DNA of 64,000 nt from JAKFWF01 sp963741505. GTDB lineage: Bacteria; Pseudomonadota; Alphaproteobacteria; Rhizobiales; Hyphomicrobiaceae. The position numbers and the translations under genes are program-made. Where the stretch lies: the NCBI GenBank assembly GCA_963741505.1, contig CAVUIJ010000024.1, forward strand, positions 248,001 through 312,000, in the 5' to 3' direction. Below the pieces are notes generated by a model, which made no database searches, was not told where the DNA came from, and was given only the letters and a program-made list of their open reading frames with translations. Of the stretch, positions 54,032-62,345 are shown piece by piece; the first letter of the stretch is position 1, and each line of letters begins with the position of its first letter.

Positions 54032-54952
54032 ATGACCACCGACTCCAAGCGCTGGCATGTGGGCCTCGTCGGCTACGGCGAGGTCGGGCGGATTCTCGCC
54101 GAGGACCTGCGTCGGCAGGGCATGGCGGTCAGTGCCTACGACATCAAGCTCGGCACGGCAGCGGCGGCGGCGCTGGTCGATCATGCGGCGACGACCGGCG
54201 TGACGCTGGCCGGCTCGCACGCCGAGCTCGCGGCCAAAGCCGATTTCATCGTCTCGGCGGTGACCGCGAGCCAGGCGGTGCCGGTGGCCAAGGCCTGCGC
54301 ACCGGCCGTGAGACAAGGTGCGTGGTTCCTCGATTTCAACTCGGCATCGCCCGGCGCCAAGCAGCACGCCGCCAAGTTGATCGACGCCGCCGGCGGCCGC
54401 TACGTCGAGGGCGCGGTGATGACCTCGATCCCGCCCTATCGTATCAAGGTGCCGCTGCTGCTCGGCGGCTCGGGCGCGGCCGAACTGTCGCCGCTGATCA
54501 ACGTGCTCGGCTTCGCGTCGAGGGTCGCGAGCGACAGGCTCGGCGTCGCCTCGGCCACCAAGATGTGCCGCTCGATCATGATCAAGGGCCTCGAGGCAAT
54601 GGTGATCGAGTGCTTCACCACGGCCCGCGCCTATGGCGTCGAGGACGCGGTGCTGGCCTCGCTCGCGGAGACGTTTCCTGGCATCGACTGGGAAAGCCAA
54701 GGCGCCTACTTCTTCCAGCGCGTCATCGAGCATGGCCGCCGCCGTGCCGAGGAAGTGCGCGAGGTCGCCGCGACGGTGCGCGAGATCGGGCTCGAGCCGT
54801 GGTCGGCAACAGGCACCGCCGAGCGCCAAGCCTGGGTCGCCGAACTCGCAGACGATGGACTGTTCGGAAAGAGGGGCACCAAGGAATTCGCCCGCAGCGC
54901 CGACTGGCGCGTCGAGGCAGACCGCATCCTCGCCCGCGTCAAGAAGGATTGA
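54032..54952 (+). CDS. NAD-binding dehydrogenase with DUF1932 domain
   Basis: 306-residue protein of the beta-hydroxyacid/6-phosphogluconate dehydrogenase group. Rossmann motif VGLVGYGEVGRILAEDLRRQG, SAVTASQAVPVA, FLDFNSASPGAKQ and the DUF1932 helical domain with LGVASATKMCRSIMIKGLEA (catalytic-type Lys). It lies between ligK and ligI, four bases before ligI. No step of the known 4,5-cleavage pathway needs it. It could dehydrogenate or reduce a related hydroxy acid or act on another lignin-derived acid; unknown. Confidence 0.82.
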   Translation: MTTDSKRWHVGLVGYGEVGRILAEDLRRQGMAVSAYDIKLGTAAAAALVDHAATTGVTLAGSHAELAAKADFIVSAVTASQAVPVAKACAPAVRQGAWFLDFNSASPGAKQHAAKLIDAAGGRYVEGAVMTSIPPYRIKVPLLLGGSGAAELSPLINVLGFASRVASDRLGVASATKMCRSIMIKGLEAMVIECFTTARAYGVEDAVLASLAETFPGIDWESQGAYFFQRVIEHGRRRAEEVREVAATVREIGLEPWSATGTAERQAWVAELADDGLFGKRGTKEFARSADWRVEADRILARVKKD

Positions 54953-54955
54953 GGC

Positions 54956-55880
54956 ATGGGCACGAAATTCGAAAAGACACCGGGCTGGCTCGACTGGTAC
55001 ACAGGGCCCTCGAAACCGAAGTTCAAGGTGCCGCCTGGCAGCGTCGACGCGCACTGCCACGTATTCGGCCCGGGCGGCGAATTCCCGTTCGCGCCGGAGC
55101 GTAAATACACGCCGTGCGATGCCTCGAAGCACCAGCTCTACGCGCTGCGCGACCACCTGGGCTTTGCCCGCAATGTCGTGGTGCAGGCGACCTGCCACGG
55201 CGCCGACAATCGCGCCATGGTCGATTGCCTCGTGCATTCAGGCGGCCGCGCCCGCGGCGTCGCCACCGTCAAGCGCTCGGTCACCGACAAGGAGCTTGCC
55301 GAGATGCACGCGGCCGGCGTGCGCGGCGTGCGCTTCAACTTCGTCAAGCGCCTCGTCGACTTCACGCCGAAGGACGAGCTGATGGAGATCGCCGGGCGGA
55401 TTTCGAAGCTCGGGTGGCACGTGGTGATCTACTTCGAGGCGGTCGACCTGCCGCGAGCTGTGGGACTTCTTTACCGCCCTGCCGACCACCATCGTCGTCG
55501 ATCACATGGGCCGCCCCGACGTAACGAAGCCGGTCGACGGGCCGGAATTCGCCTTGTTCGAGAAGTTCATGGCCCAGCACCCGAACGTGTGGTCGAAGGT
55601 CTCCTGCCCCGAGCGGCTATCGGTCTCGGGGCCACCCGCGCTCGACGGCGAAAGGCACGCCTATCGTGACGTCGTGCCCTTCGCCCGCCGCATCGTCGAA
55701 ACGTTCCCGGATCGTGTACTGTGGGGCACCGACTGGCCGCACCCGAACCTGAAGAACCATATGCCCGACGACGGCCTGCTGGTCGATTTCTTGCCCCATA
55801 TCGCGACCACGCCTGAACTTCAGCGCAAGCTGCTGGTCGACAATCCAATGCGTCTTTATTGGCCGGAGGAAGCATCATGA
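54956..55880 (+). CDS. ligI: 2-pyrone-4,6-dicarboxylate hydrolase (frameshifted)
   Basis: Amidohydrolase-fold lactonase opening the pyrone ring of PDC to 4-oxalomesaconate without needing a metal. Seen: GSVDAHCHVFGPGGEFPFAPERKYTP, the RGVRFNF segment, FEAVDLPELWDFF (after correction), VVDHMGRPDV and the WGTDWPHPN end with the conserved Asp. One extra base near 55457; corrected length 307. The stop overlaps the ligA start (ATGA). Confidence 0.93.
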
Positions 55881-56326
55881 GCAACGGAAAATCCTACCTC
55901 GACATACCCGGTACGACGATCTTCGACGCCGATCAGTCGCGCAAGGGCTACCACCTCAATCAGTTCTGCATGTCGCTGATGAAGGCCGAGAACCGCGCCC
56001 GCTTCAAGGCCAACGAGCGCGCCTACCTCGACGAGTGGCCGATGACCGAGGATCAGAAGCTGGCAGTGATGTCGCGCGATCTCAACCGCTGCATCGCGCT
56101 CGGCGGCAACATCTATTTCCTGGCCAAGATCGGCGCCACCGACGGCCGGAGCTTCCAGCAGATGGCCGGCTCGATGACCGGCATGACCGAGGAGGAGTAT
56201 CGCAACATGATGCTCAAGGGTGGCCGTTCGATCGAGGGCAACCGACACCTAGGCGAGGACGGCGACGCACAGCCGCACAACCAGCCGCAGGGATCTGCCG
56301 GCAAGGCAAAAAGGGAGAACAAGTGA
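55877..56326 (+). CDS. ligA: Protocatechuate 4,5-dioxygenase alpha subunit
   Basis: 149-residue small subunit of the extradiol dioxygenase. Signature YLDIPGTTIFDADQSRKGYHLNQFCMSLMKAENRARF, with later LAVMSRDLNRCIALGGNIYFLAKIGATDG. It forms the lid of the LigB active site. The ATG overlaps the ligI stop; ligB starts one base after the ligA stop. Confidence 0.95.
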   Translation: MSNGKSYLDIPGTTIFDADQSRKGYHLNQFCMSLMKAENRARFKANERAYLDEWPMTEDQKLAVMSRDLNRCIALGGNIYFLAKIGATDGRSFQQMAGSMTGMTEEEYRNMMLKGGRSIEGNRHLGEDGDAQPHNQPQGSAGKAKRENK

Positions 56327-56327
56327 C

Positions 56328-57185
56328 ATGGCCCGTATCACCGCCTCAGTCTATACGAGCCACGTTCCGGCGATCGGCGCGGCGATCGACCTCGGCAAGT
56401 CGGGCGAGGACTATTGGAAGCCCGTGTTCGCCGGCTACGACGCCTCGAAGAAGTGGCTCGCCGAAAACAAGCCGGACGTGATCATCCTCGTCTTCAACGA
56501 TCACGCCACCGCCTTCAGTCTCGAGCTGATCCCCACTTTCGCGATCGGCACCGCGGCCGAGTTCACGCCGGCCGACGAGGGCTATGGGCCGCGCCCCGTT
56601 CCGAAGGTGATCGGCCATCCCGAGCTTGCCGCCCACATCGCCTCCTCGGTCATCCAGGACGACTTCGACCTCACCATCGTCAACAAGATGGACGTCGACC
56701 ACGGCCTCACCGTGCCACTGTCGCTGATGTGCGGCCAGCCGAAGGAATGGCCGTGCCCGGTGATCCCGTTCGCGGTCAACGTGGTGCAGTATCCGGTGCC
56801 TTCGGGCCGCCGCTGCTTCATGCTGGGGCAAGCCATCCGCAAGGCGGTCGAGACCTTCGACAAGCCGCTCAAAGTTCAGATCTGGGGCACCGGCGGCATG
56901 AGCCACCAGCTGCAGGGGCCGCGCGCCGGCCTCATCAACGCGGAATGGGACAACAGGTTCCTCGACCGGCTGATCGCGGACCCTTACGGCCTGTCGCGCG
57001 TGCCGCACATCGAGTACGTGCGCGAGGCGGGCTCGGAGGGCATCGAGCTTGTGATGTGGCTGATCGCGCGCGGTGCCATGGGCGATGTCGCGGGCCATCC
57101 AGGCGCCCCCAAAGTCGTCCGCCGCTTCTACCATGTACCGGCGTCCAACACCGCCGTCGGCCATCTGATCCTGGAGAACCAGTGA
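56328..57185 (+). CDS. ligB: Protocatechuate 4,5-dioxygenase beta subunit
   Basis: 285-residue catalytic subunit (class III extradiol, Fe(II)). Iron ligands: His12 in SVYTSHVPAIG, His59 in FNDHATAF, and a Glu near residue 240 in SEGIELVMW. The catalytic base His is in GGMSHQLQGPR. Opens the ring of protocatechuate to 4-carboxy-2-hydroxymuconate-6-semialdehyde. Intact frame. ligC begins one base after the stop. Confidence 0.96.
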   Translation: MARITASVYTSHVPAIGAAIDLGKSGEDYWKPVFAGYDASKKWLAENKPDVIILVFNDHATAFSLELIPTFAIGTAAEFTPADEGYGPRPVPKVIGHPELAAHIASSVIQDDFDLTIVNKMDVDHGLTVPLSLMCGQPKEWPCPVIPFAVNVVQYPVPSGRRCFMLGQAIRKAVETFDKPLKVQIWGTGGMSHQLQGPRAGLINAEWDNRFLDRLIADPYGLSRVPHIEYVREAGSEGIELVMWLIARGAMGDVAGHPGAPKVVRRFYHVPASNTAVGHLILENQ

Positions 57186-57186
57186 C

Positions 57187-58148
57187 ATGGGCAAGACGAT
57201 CAAGGTGGCGCTGGCCGGCGCCGGCGCATTCGGCATCAAGCATCTCGACGCCATCAAGCTGATCGACGGCGTCGAGGTGGTGTCGCTGATGAGCCGCCGG
57301 CTCGACGAGACGCAGAAGGTCGCCGACAAGTACGGCATAAGGCATGTGACCACGGATCTCGCCGAAAGCCTGGCGCTGAAGGAAGTCGACGCCGTCATCC
57401 TGGCGACGCCGACGCAGATGCATGCGGCGCAGTCGATCGCACTGCATGAAGGCCGGCAAGCACGTGCAGGTCGAGATCCCGCTCGCCGATTCGCTGGCCG
57501 ACGCGGAGGCCGTGGTCGCGCTGCAGAAGTCGTCCGGCCTCGTCGCCATGTGCGGCCACACCCGCCGCTTCAACCCGAGCCACCAGTGGGTGCGCAAGAA
57601 GATCACGGCCGGCGAACTCAACATCCAGCAGATGGACGTGCAGACGTATTTCTTCCGCCGCATCGAACATGAATGCGCTCGGCCAGCCGCGCAGTTGGAC
57701 CGATCATCTGCTGTGGCACCACGCGGCACACACCGTCGACCTGTTCGCCTATCAGGCGCGCTCGCCGATCGTCGACGCGAACGCCATGCAGGGCCCGATC
57801 AATCCGGCGCTCGGCATCGCCATGGACATGTCGATCCAGCTCAAGGCGGCGAACGGCGCGATCTGCACGCTGAGCCTGTCGTTCAACAACGACGGCCCGC
57901 TCGGCACCTTTTTCCGCTACATCGGTGACACCGGCACCTACATCGCCCGTTACGACGATCTCTTCAACGGCAAGGATGAAAAGATCGACGTCTCGAAGGT
58001 CGACGTGTCGATGAACGGCATCGAGCTGCAGGACCGCGAGTTCTTCGCAGCCATCGCCGAGGGCCGCGAGCCGAACGCCTCCGTCGCCCAGGTACTGCCG
58101 TGCTACCAGATCCTGCACAAGCTCGACCGGCAGCTGGCTGGCTCCTGA
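57187..58148 (+). CDS. ligC: 4-carboxy-2-hydroxymuconate-6-semialdehyde dehydrogenase (twice frameshifted)
   Basis: GFO/IDH/MocA-fold NADP enzyme producing 2-pyrone-4,6-dicarboxylate. Rossmann motif VALAGAGAFGIKHLDAI, ATPTQMHAAQ, GKHVQVEIPLADS, MCGHTRRFNPSHQWVRKKI, and PRSWTDHLLWHHAAHTVDLF with the catalytic His region. Extra bases near 57448 and 57668; corrected length 319, the family norm. Last gene of the lig operon. Confidence 0.93.
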
Positions 58149-58200
58149 ATGGTCGCATCCAACTCCGCTTGCGCGGAGCCGGCCGGATGCGATGGGAGAA

Positions 58201-58261
58201 CGGTGCCTGGCTTCAGCCTGGCACCGTCAGGGACAGCGGTGCCAGGCTGAAGCCAGGCACC
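58201..58261. repeat. GTGCCTGGC-type palindromic repeat, copy 4 (perfect pair)
   Basis: Two 25-base arms are perfect reverse complements around a short spacer (GTCAGGGACAG); each arm is itself a palindrome. Downstream (58312-58360) another inverted repeat (GTCGCAGGCG ... CGCCTGCGAC) forms a second hairpin. They follow the lig operon and could end its transcript. Confidence 0.85.
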
Positions 58262-58369
58262 TATGAGCGCGCAGCACCTTGGCTCGCGGCGTCCGACGCG
58301 GGACATCGCAAGTGTCCCGTCGCAGGCGGTCGGCTCCGCGACAGCGGAGTCGCCTGCGACAACTAAGAA

Positions 58370-58444
58370 TGGTGGGCGGCGAGAGGATCGAACTCCCGAC
58401 CTGTCCGGTGTAAACGGAATGCTCTACCGCTGAGCTAGCCGCCC
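58370..58444 (-). tRNA. tRNA-Val (anticodon UAC)
   Basis: Full cloverleaf on the minus strand: acceptor GGGCGGC/GCCGCCC, D arm GCTCAGCGGTAGAGC, anticodon stem-loop CCG-TTTACAC-CGG with UAC at 34-36, T arm GGGAG-TTCGATC-CTCTC, encoded CCA (58370-58372). One mismatch at the top of the anticodon stem. The CoA-transferase gene on the other strand begins 65 bases beyond its 5' end. Confidence 0.96.
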
Positions 58445-58509
58445 TTGTCGATCGGGCTTCTAACGTGCCAAAGCCTCGCTGGGAAGAGGCTCCTTGGCAG
58501 GAGGCGGCG

Positions 58510-59898
58510 ATGGTCACGAGCAGGCAGGCACTGGCTGATTTGTGGGCGCTGGCCGGGGGCGAGCCGCAAGCGCTCGCATCGCTCGAGCTGACCGGCGCCG
58601 AGCCGCAACTGCCGTCGTCGTTCCGGGTCGGCACCGCGGCGCAGGCTGCGATCGCGGCGGCGGGGCTGGCGGCGGCCGAGTTGCATCGCCAGCGTACCGG
58701 CGTCCGGCAGACGGTCGCGGTCGACATGCGCCACGCCGCGATCGAATTCCGCAGCGAGCGCTACCTGCGCATCGTGGCTGAGGAACCGCCGCCGTCCTGG
58801 GATGCACTCGCCGGCGTCTATCGCGCAGCCGCCGGGCGCTACGTGCGGCTGCACACCAATTTCGCGCATCACCGGCAAGCCGTGCTCGATGTGCTCGGCT
58901 GCGACGCGACGCGCGAGGCGGTGCAGGCGGCTTTGCTCGGCTGGGACGCCGAGGAATTCGAGACCGCTGCCTATGCGGCCGGCGGCGTCGTGGCGGCGAT
59001 GCGTTCGCCGGCCGAGTGGGCGGCGCACGCGCAAGGGCAGGCGGTCGCCGGCCTCCCCGCCATGCGCATCACCAGGATCGGCGACGCGCCGCCACGACCA
59101 TTGCCGCCCTCCGACCGGCCGCTCGGCTGCGTCCGCGTTCTCGACCTGTCGCGGGTGATCGCCGGGCCGGTGGCGGGGCGCACGCTCGCAGCCCACGGCG
59201 CCGACGTCCTGCTGATCGCCAGCCCCAAGCTGCCGTCGATCCCCTGGCTCGTCATCGACACCGGCCGCGGCAAGCGCTCGGCCTATGTCGATCTCGCGAC
59301 CGACGCGGGCCGAGCAGCGCTGACAGCGTTGCTGGCCGATGCCGACATCCTCAGCCAGGGCTACCGGCCGCAGTCGATCGCCAGGCTCGGGTTTTCGCCG
59401 GCGGACGCCGCGCGCATCCGCCCCGGCATCGTCTATGTCACGCTGTCGGCTTACGGCGCCGCGGGGCCATGGGCCAACCGGCGCGGCTTCGACAGCCTGG
59501 TGCAGACCGCCACTGGCATCAACCACATGGAAGCCGAAGCGGCCGGCGTCACCGGTCCGAAGGAACTGCCCTGCCAGGCGCTTGATCATGCCTCCGGCTA
59601 TCTGATGGCGTTCGGCGCGATGATGGCGCGCGCCCGGCAGGCGCGTGAGGGCGGCAGCTGGCACGTCGAGGTTTCGCTGGCGCAAACCGGACGCTGGCTG
59701 CAAAGCTTGGGTCGGCTGGAGGGCGGGCTTGGCGGTCCCGATCCGAAGTTGGCCGAGGTCGCGGACCTGCTGGAACAAAGTCCGTCGGGCTTCGGCGCAT
59801 TGCGGGCGGTGCGACATGCGGCGCAGCTGTCGGTGACGCCGGCCCGGTGGACGCGTCCGGCCGTCCCACTTGGCAGCGACGCCGCCGCCTGGATCTGA
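58510..59898 (+). CDS. CaiB/BaiF-family (class III) CoA-transferase
   Basis: 462 residues. The usual N-terminal core VRVLDLSRVIAGPVAGRTLAAHGADVLLI only begins near residue 214, and is followed by DLATDAGRAALTALLADADILSQGYRP, VYVTLSAYGAAGPWANRRGFDSLVQTATG and a C-terminal segment with QALDHASGYLMAFG. The first 210 residues (AGRYVRLHTNFAHHRQAVLDVLG, then SPAEWAAHAQGQAVAGLPAMRI) resemble the C-terminal half of a CaiB protein. It thus looks like a tandem, permuted or truncated-dimer form, known for some members. ATG at 58510 after GGAGG. CoA donor and acceptor unknown. Confidence 0.85.
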   Translation: MVTSRQALADLWALAGGEPQALASLELTGAEPQLPSSFRVGTAAQAAIAAAGLAAAELHRQRTGVRQTVAVDMRHAAIEFRSERYLRIVAEEPPPSWDALAGVYRAAAGRYVRLHTNFAHHRQAVLDVLGCDATREAVQAALLGWDAEEFETAAYAAGGVVAAMRSPAEWAAHAQGQAVAGLPAMRITRIGDAPPRPLPPSDRPLGCVRVLDLSRVIAGPVAGRTLAAHGADVLLIASPKLPSIPWLVIDTGRGKRSAYVDLATDAGRAALTALLADADILSQGYRPQSIARLGFSPADAARIRPGIVYVTLSAYGAAGPWANRRGFDSLVQTATGINHMEAEAAGVTGPKELPCQALDHASGYLMAFGAMMARARQAREGGSWHVEVSLAQTGRWLQSLGRLEGGLGGPDPKLAEVADLLEQSPSGFGALRAVRHAAQLSVTPARWTRPAVPLGSDAAAWI

Positions 59899-59962
59899 CG
59901 TCGCCATTGACGGCCACGCGCGACCTGCCAAGCTGGCGCCATCGACACCACGGAGGCTATTC

Positions 59963-60976
59963 ATGCTGCGACTGACGACCGCCCTGGCCGCGATCCTGAT
60001 CGCGCTGGCATCTCCTGCTGCTGCCCAGAACACGCTGAAGAACATCCAGGCGCGCGGCAATCTCGTCTGTGGTACCAGCCAGGGGGTGCCAGGCTTCTCG
60101 GCACCCGACGACAAGGGCACCTGGAAGGGTTTCGACACCGACATGTGCCGGGCGCTCGCCGCCGTCATCTTCGACGACCCGAACAAGGCGCAGTATGTGT
60201 CGCTGTCGTCCAAGGACCGCCTGATCGCGCTGCAGTCCGGCGAGATCGATGTGCTGTCGCGCACCACCACCTGGTCATCGGGCCGCGATGGCGGGCAAGG
60301 CGTAATCTTCACCGCGGTCAACTTCTACGACGGCCAGGGCTTCCTGGTGCGCAAATCGTCCGGCATCAAGGCCGGCCGCGAGCTCGCCGGCGCCACCGTC
60401 TGCGTCAGCTCCGGCACCACCAACGAGCTCAACCTCGCCGATTTCGCCCGAACGGCCGGCATCAAGATCAACCTGCTGACGTTCTCCGACACCAATGAGA
60501 CCGGCCGCGCCTATGACACCGGCCGCTGCGACGTCTACACTACCGACCGCTCGCAACTGGTCGCCAACCGACTCAAGATGAAGAACCCGGACGAGCACGT
60601 GCTGCTGCCCGACGTGATCTCCAAGGAGCCGCTCGGGCCCTGGGTGCGGCGCGGCGACGAGCACTGGTTCACGCTGGTGCGCTGGACCTTGTTCGCCATG
60701 CTCAACGCCGAGGAGCTGGGCGTTTCCAGTAGCAACCTCGACGAAATGATGAAATCGCCGAACCCGGAAGTGAAGCGGCTGCTCGGCCTCGAGGGCAACA
60801 CCGGCGAGCAGTTCGGCGTATCGAAGGACTGGGTGGTGCGCATTCTGCGCCATGTCGGCAATTACGGCGAGAGCTTCGAGCGGCATCTGGGACCCAATAC
60901 CCGCATCGGCCTCGACCGCGGTCCGAACAACCTGTGGACCAAGGGCGGCCTGCAGTACGCCCCGCCGGTGCGGTAG
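59963..60976 (+). CDS. Amino-acid ABC transporter substrate-binding protein
   Basis: 337-residue periplasmic protein. Signal peptide residues 1-21 (MLRLTTALAAILIALASPAA). SBP_bac_3 core: NIQARGNLVCGTSQGVPGFS, GTWKGFDTDMCRALAAVIF, and TVCVSSGTTNELNLADF. It matches the AapJ/BztA-type group for general L-amino acids. No permease or ATPase gene is next to it in the window. GGAGG lies before the ATG. Confidence 0.9.
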   Translation: MLRLTTALAAILIALASPAAAQNTLKNIQARGNLVCGTSQGVPGFSAPDDKGTWKGFDTDMCRALAAVIFDDPNKAQYVSLSSKDRLIALQSGEIDVLSRTTTWSSGRDGGQGVIFTAVNFYDGQGFLVRKSSGIKAGRELAGATVCVSSGTTNELNLADFARTAGIKINLLTFSDTNETGRAYDTGRCDVYTTDRSQLVANRLKMKNPDEHVLLPDVISKEPLGPWVRRGDEHWFTLVRWTLFAMLNAEELGVSSSNLDEMMKSPNPEVKRLLGLEGNTGEQFGVSKDWVVRILRHVGNYGESFERHLGPNTRIGLDRGPNNLWTKGGLQYAPPVR

Positions 60977-61355
60977 TGTTCCCTCGCCTGACGGTTACTG
61001 CCCGCAAGTCCTCAAGCCGCCAGTTCAAGGCGCGCTGTTATTCCCTCTCCCCCGCCGCTTCGGGGGAGAGGGTTAGGGTGAGGGGCGGCGGCTTGCTCGA
61101 GGGTGCCTGGCTCCCTGGCACGACCGGGCCTGGTGCCAGGCTAAGCCAGGCACTTGGACGAGCAAGCAGCCGCCCCTCACCCTCGGCCGGCAGAACCGCC
61201 GGCCTCTGCCCTCTCCCCCGAAGAGGCGGGGGAGAGGGGAAGTGCAGTTAACGGCGACCAAGTGTCGGGGAGGGCGCGGGCCTTGACTTGGGCCCCACCC
61301 TCCCGTATCAGACGTGGCGCCGGGCCGCGCCGCATCGCCCGCGCGCGATTGGATT
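60977..61355. repeat. CTCTCCCC repeat copy E with a GTGCCTGGC repeat nested inside
   Basis: Outer element at about 61040-61242 (stem-loops at 61043-61072 and 61208-61240). Its spacer carries the palindromic pair 61102-61153 (GGTGCCTGGCTCCCTGGCAC / GTGCCAGGCTAAGCCAGGCAC). So one repeat family has inserted into another. No gene is present. Confidence 0.8.
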
Positions 61356-61432
61356 GCGGGAGTAGCTCAGTTGGTTAGAGCGCCGCCCTGTCACGGCGGA
61401 GGCCGCGGGTTCAAGTCCCGTCTCTCGCGCCA
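61356..61432 (+). tRNA. tRNA-Asp (anticodon GUC)
   Basis: Acceptor GCGGGAG/CTCTCGC, D arm GCTCAGTTGGTTAGAGC, anticodon stem-loop CCGCC-CTGTCAC-GGCGG with GUC, T arm GCGGG-TTCAAGT-CCCGT, encoded CCA. The 52 bases from 61381 on, with 10 flanking bases, are repeated exactly at 62099-62160. Confidence 0.97.
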
Positions 61433-61465
61433 TCCAATCCTTTGGTTCTCAACACTGATCGAACC

Positions 61466-61831
61466 TTACCCGAGGGGTAACCGACGGCGTCGGATCCGGT
61501 CCCGGTCTACGACCAATATACTTTGCGTGATTTCTAGCTCGCCCAAGGCGCCCAAGACGCTTGCCATGCGATCGACGATTTCACGGTCGCTCCAGTTGCC
61601 ATCCCGAAATAAGATCACGCTCGGCTCACTCGCGTTCGCCATTGCCAGGAGATGCGGGTAGTCGAGATCAGCGGTGATAATTGTTCGCGCGTGTGCCTTG
61701 GCAAACAACAGGATGTCGCTGTCCGGGGCCCTATGAAGGCCAATTTCACCGGCATAAATCGCATCATGGCCAATTTCGCGCAACCAACTCGCCAAACCGG
61801 GCGACAGCGGCATATCGACGAGAAATTTCAC
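61466..61831 (-). CDS. DUF5615 PIN-like toxin
   Basis: 121-residue PIN-like RNase. Acidic residues in KFLVDMPLSPGLASWL (Asp) and HDAIYAGEIGLHRAPDSDILLFAKAHARTIITADLDYPHLL (Glu, Asp-x-Asp, and DLD) match the DUF5615/Mut7-C-like group. The GTG start overlaps the antitoxin stop by three bases (GTGA). It sits inside the tRNA-Asp islet with the antitoxin upstream. Confidence 0.88.
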   Translation of the reverse strand: MKFLVDMPLSPGLASWLREIGHDAIYAGEIGLHRAPDSDILLFAKAHARTIITADLDYPHLLAMANASEPSVILFRDGNWSDREIVDRMASVLGALGELEITQSILVVDRDRIRRRRLPLG

Positions 61832-62058
61832 CTCGCCGCCGCCAAGGCTACGGTCTCGTCCTCGGCTAGAAAAGCGGCGTATCGCAGCACTTCATCAATA
61901 TCGCCTGCCTCGAGATAGGGGTAATTAGCCAGTATCTGCTCGCGGGTTTCGCCCGCTGCGAGCAATCCGAGAAGACGGGCAACCGGGAACCGAAGCCCTC
62001 GGATGCAGGGTTTGCCGGTGCAAACTGCCGGATCGATGGTAATTCGCTCGAAGTTCAT
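61828..62058 (-). CDS. DUF433 antitoxin
   Basis: 76-residue winged-helix protein with the DUF433 signature RITIDPAVCTGKPCIRGLRFPV, then ETREQILANYPYLEAGDIDEVLRYAAFL. DUF433 proteins are paired with DUF5615 toxins. The ATG at 62058 is chosen since the family begins exactly there; upstream codons would translate the tRNA remnant. Confidence 0.9.
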   Translation of the reverse strand: MNFERITIDPAVCTGKPCIRGLRFPVARLLGLLAAGETREQILANYPYLEAGDIDEVLRYAAFLAEDETVALAAAR

Positions 62059-62345
62059 TTTGCCACAATAGCGTGAAAACGCCTGGACAACCAGTCCACG
62101 CCGCCCTGTCACGGCGGAGGCCGCGGGTTCAAGTCCCGTCTCTCGCGCCATCCAATCCTTCAGGATCGTCCAAACACAGCAACGCAAGCGCGCGCCCTGC
62201 CGGGCCGCAGCTAACCGCTGCGGCACCGCGTGCCCTCGCGATCCCATCTATTTGAGAAGGCCCCGGTTGCATCGGGGCGCGGGCTGGTTTACCCAACGGC
62301 ATGCGATACCTATGGTATCGGCAGGCTGCACCCGTGAGATCCCGC

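Larger units (their letters stand above)
61381..62160. mobile_element. tRNA-Asp-anchored toxin-antitoxin islet with 62-bp direct repeats
   Basis: A 62-base direct repeat (61381-61442 and 62099-62160) consists of the anticodon-to-3'-end part of tRNA-Asp plus ten flanking bases. The copies are identical and flank 656 bases that hold only a two-gene toxin-antitoxin pair. This is the geometry of attL/attR after integration of an element into a tRNA 3' end, but no integrase is present. The left copy is the intact tRNA; the right is a remnant. Confidence 0.75.

Noticed and set aside
58201..58261. Possible CRISPR repeat units
   Set aside because: The repeats occur as isolated inverted pairs at scattered loci, not as a regularly spaced direct-repeat array, and no cas gene is present.
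62059..62247. N-terminal extension of the DUF433 protein
   Set aside because: It would translate the tRNA-Asp remnant; the DUF433 family begins at the ATG at 62058.
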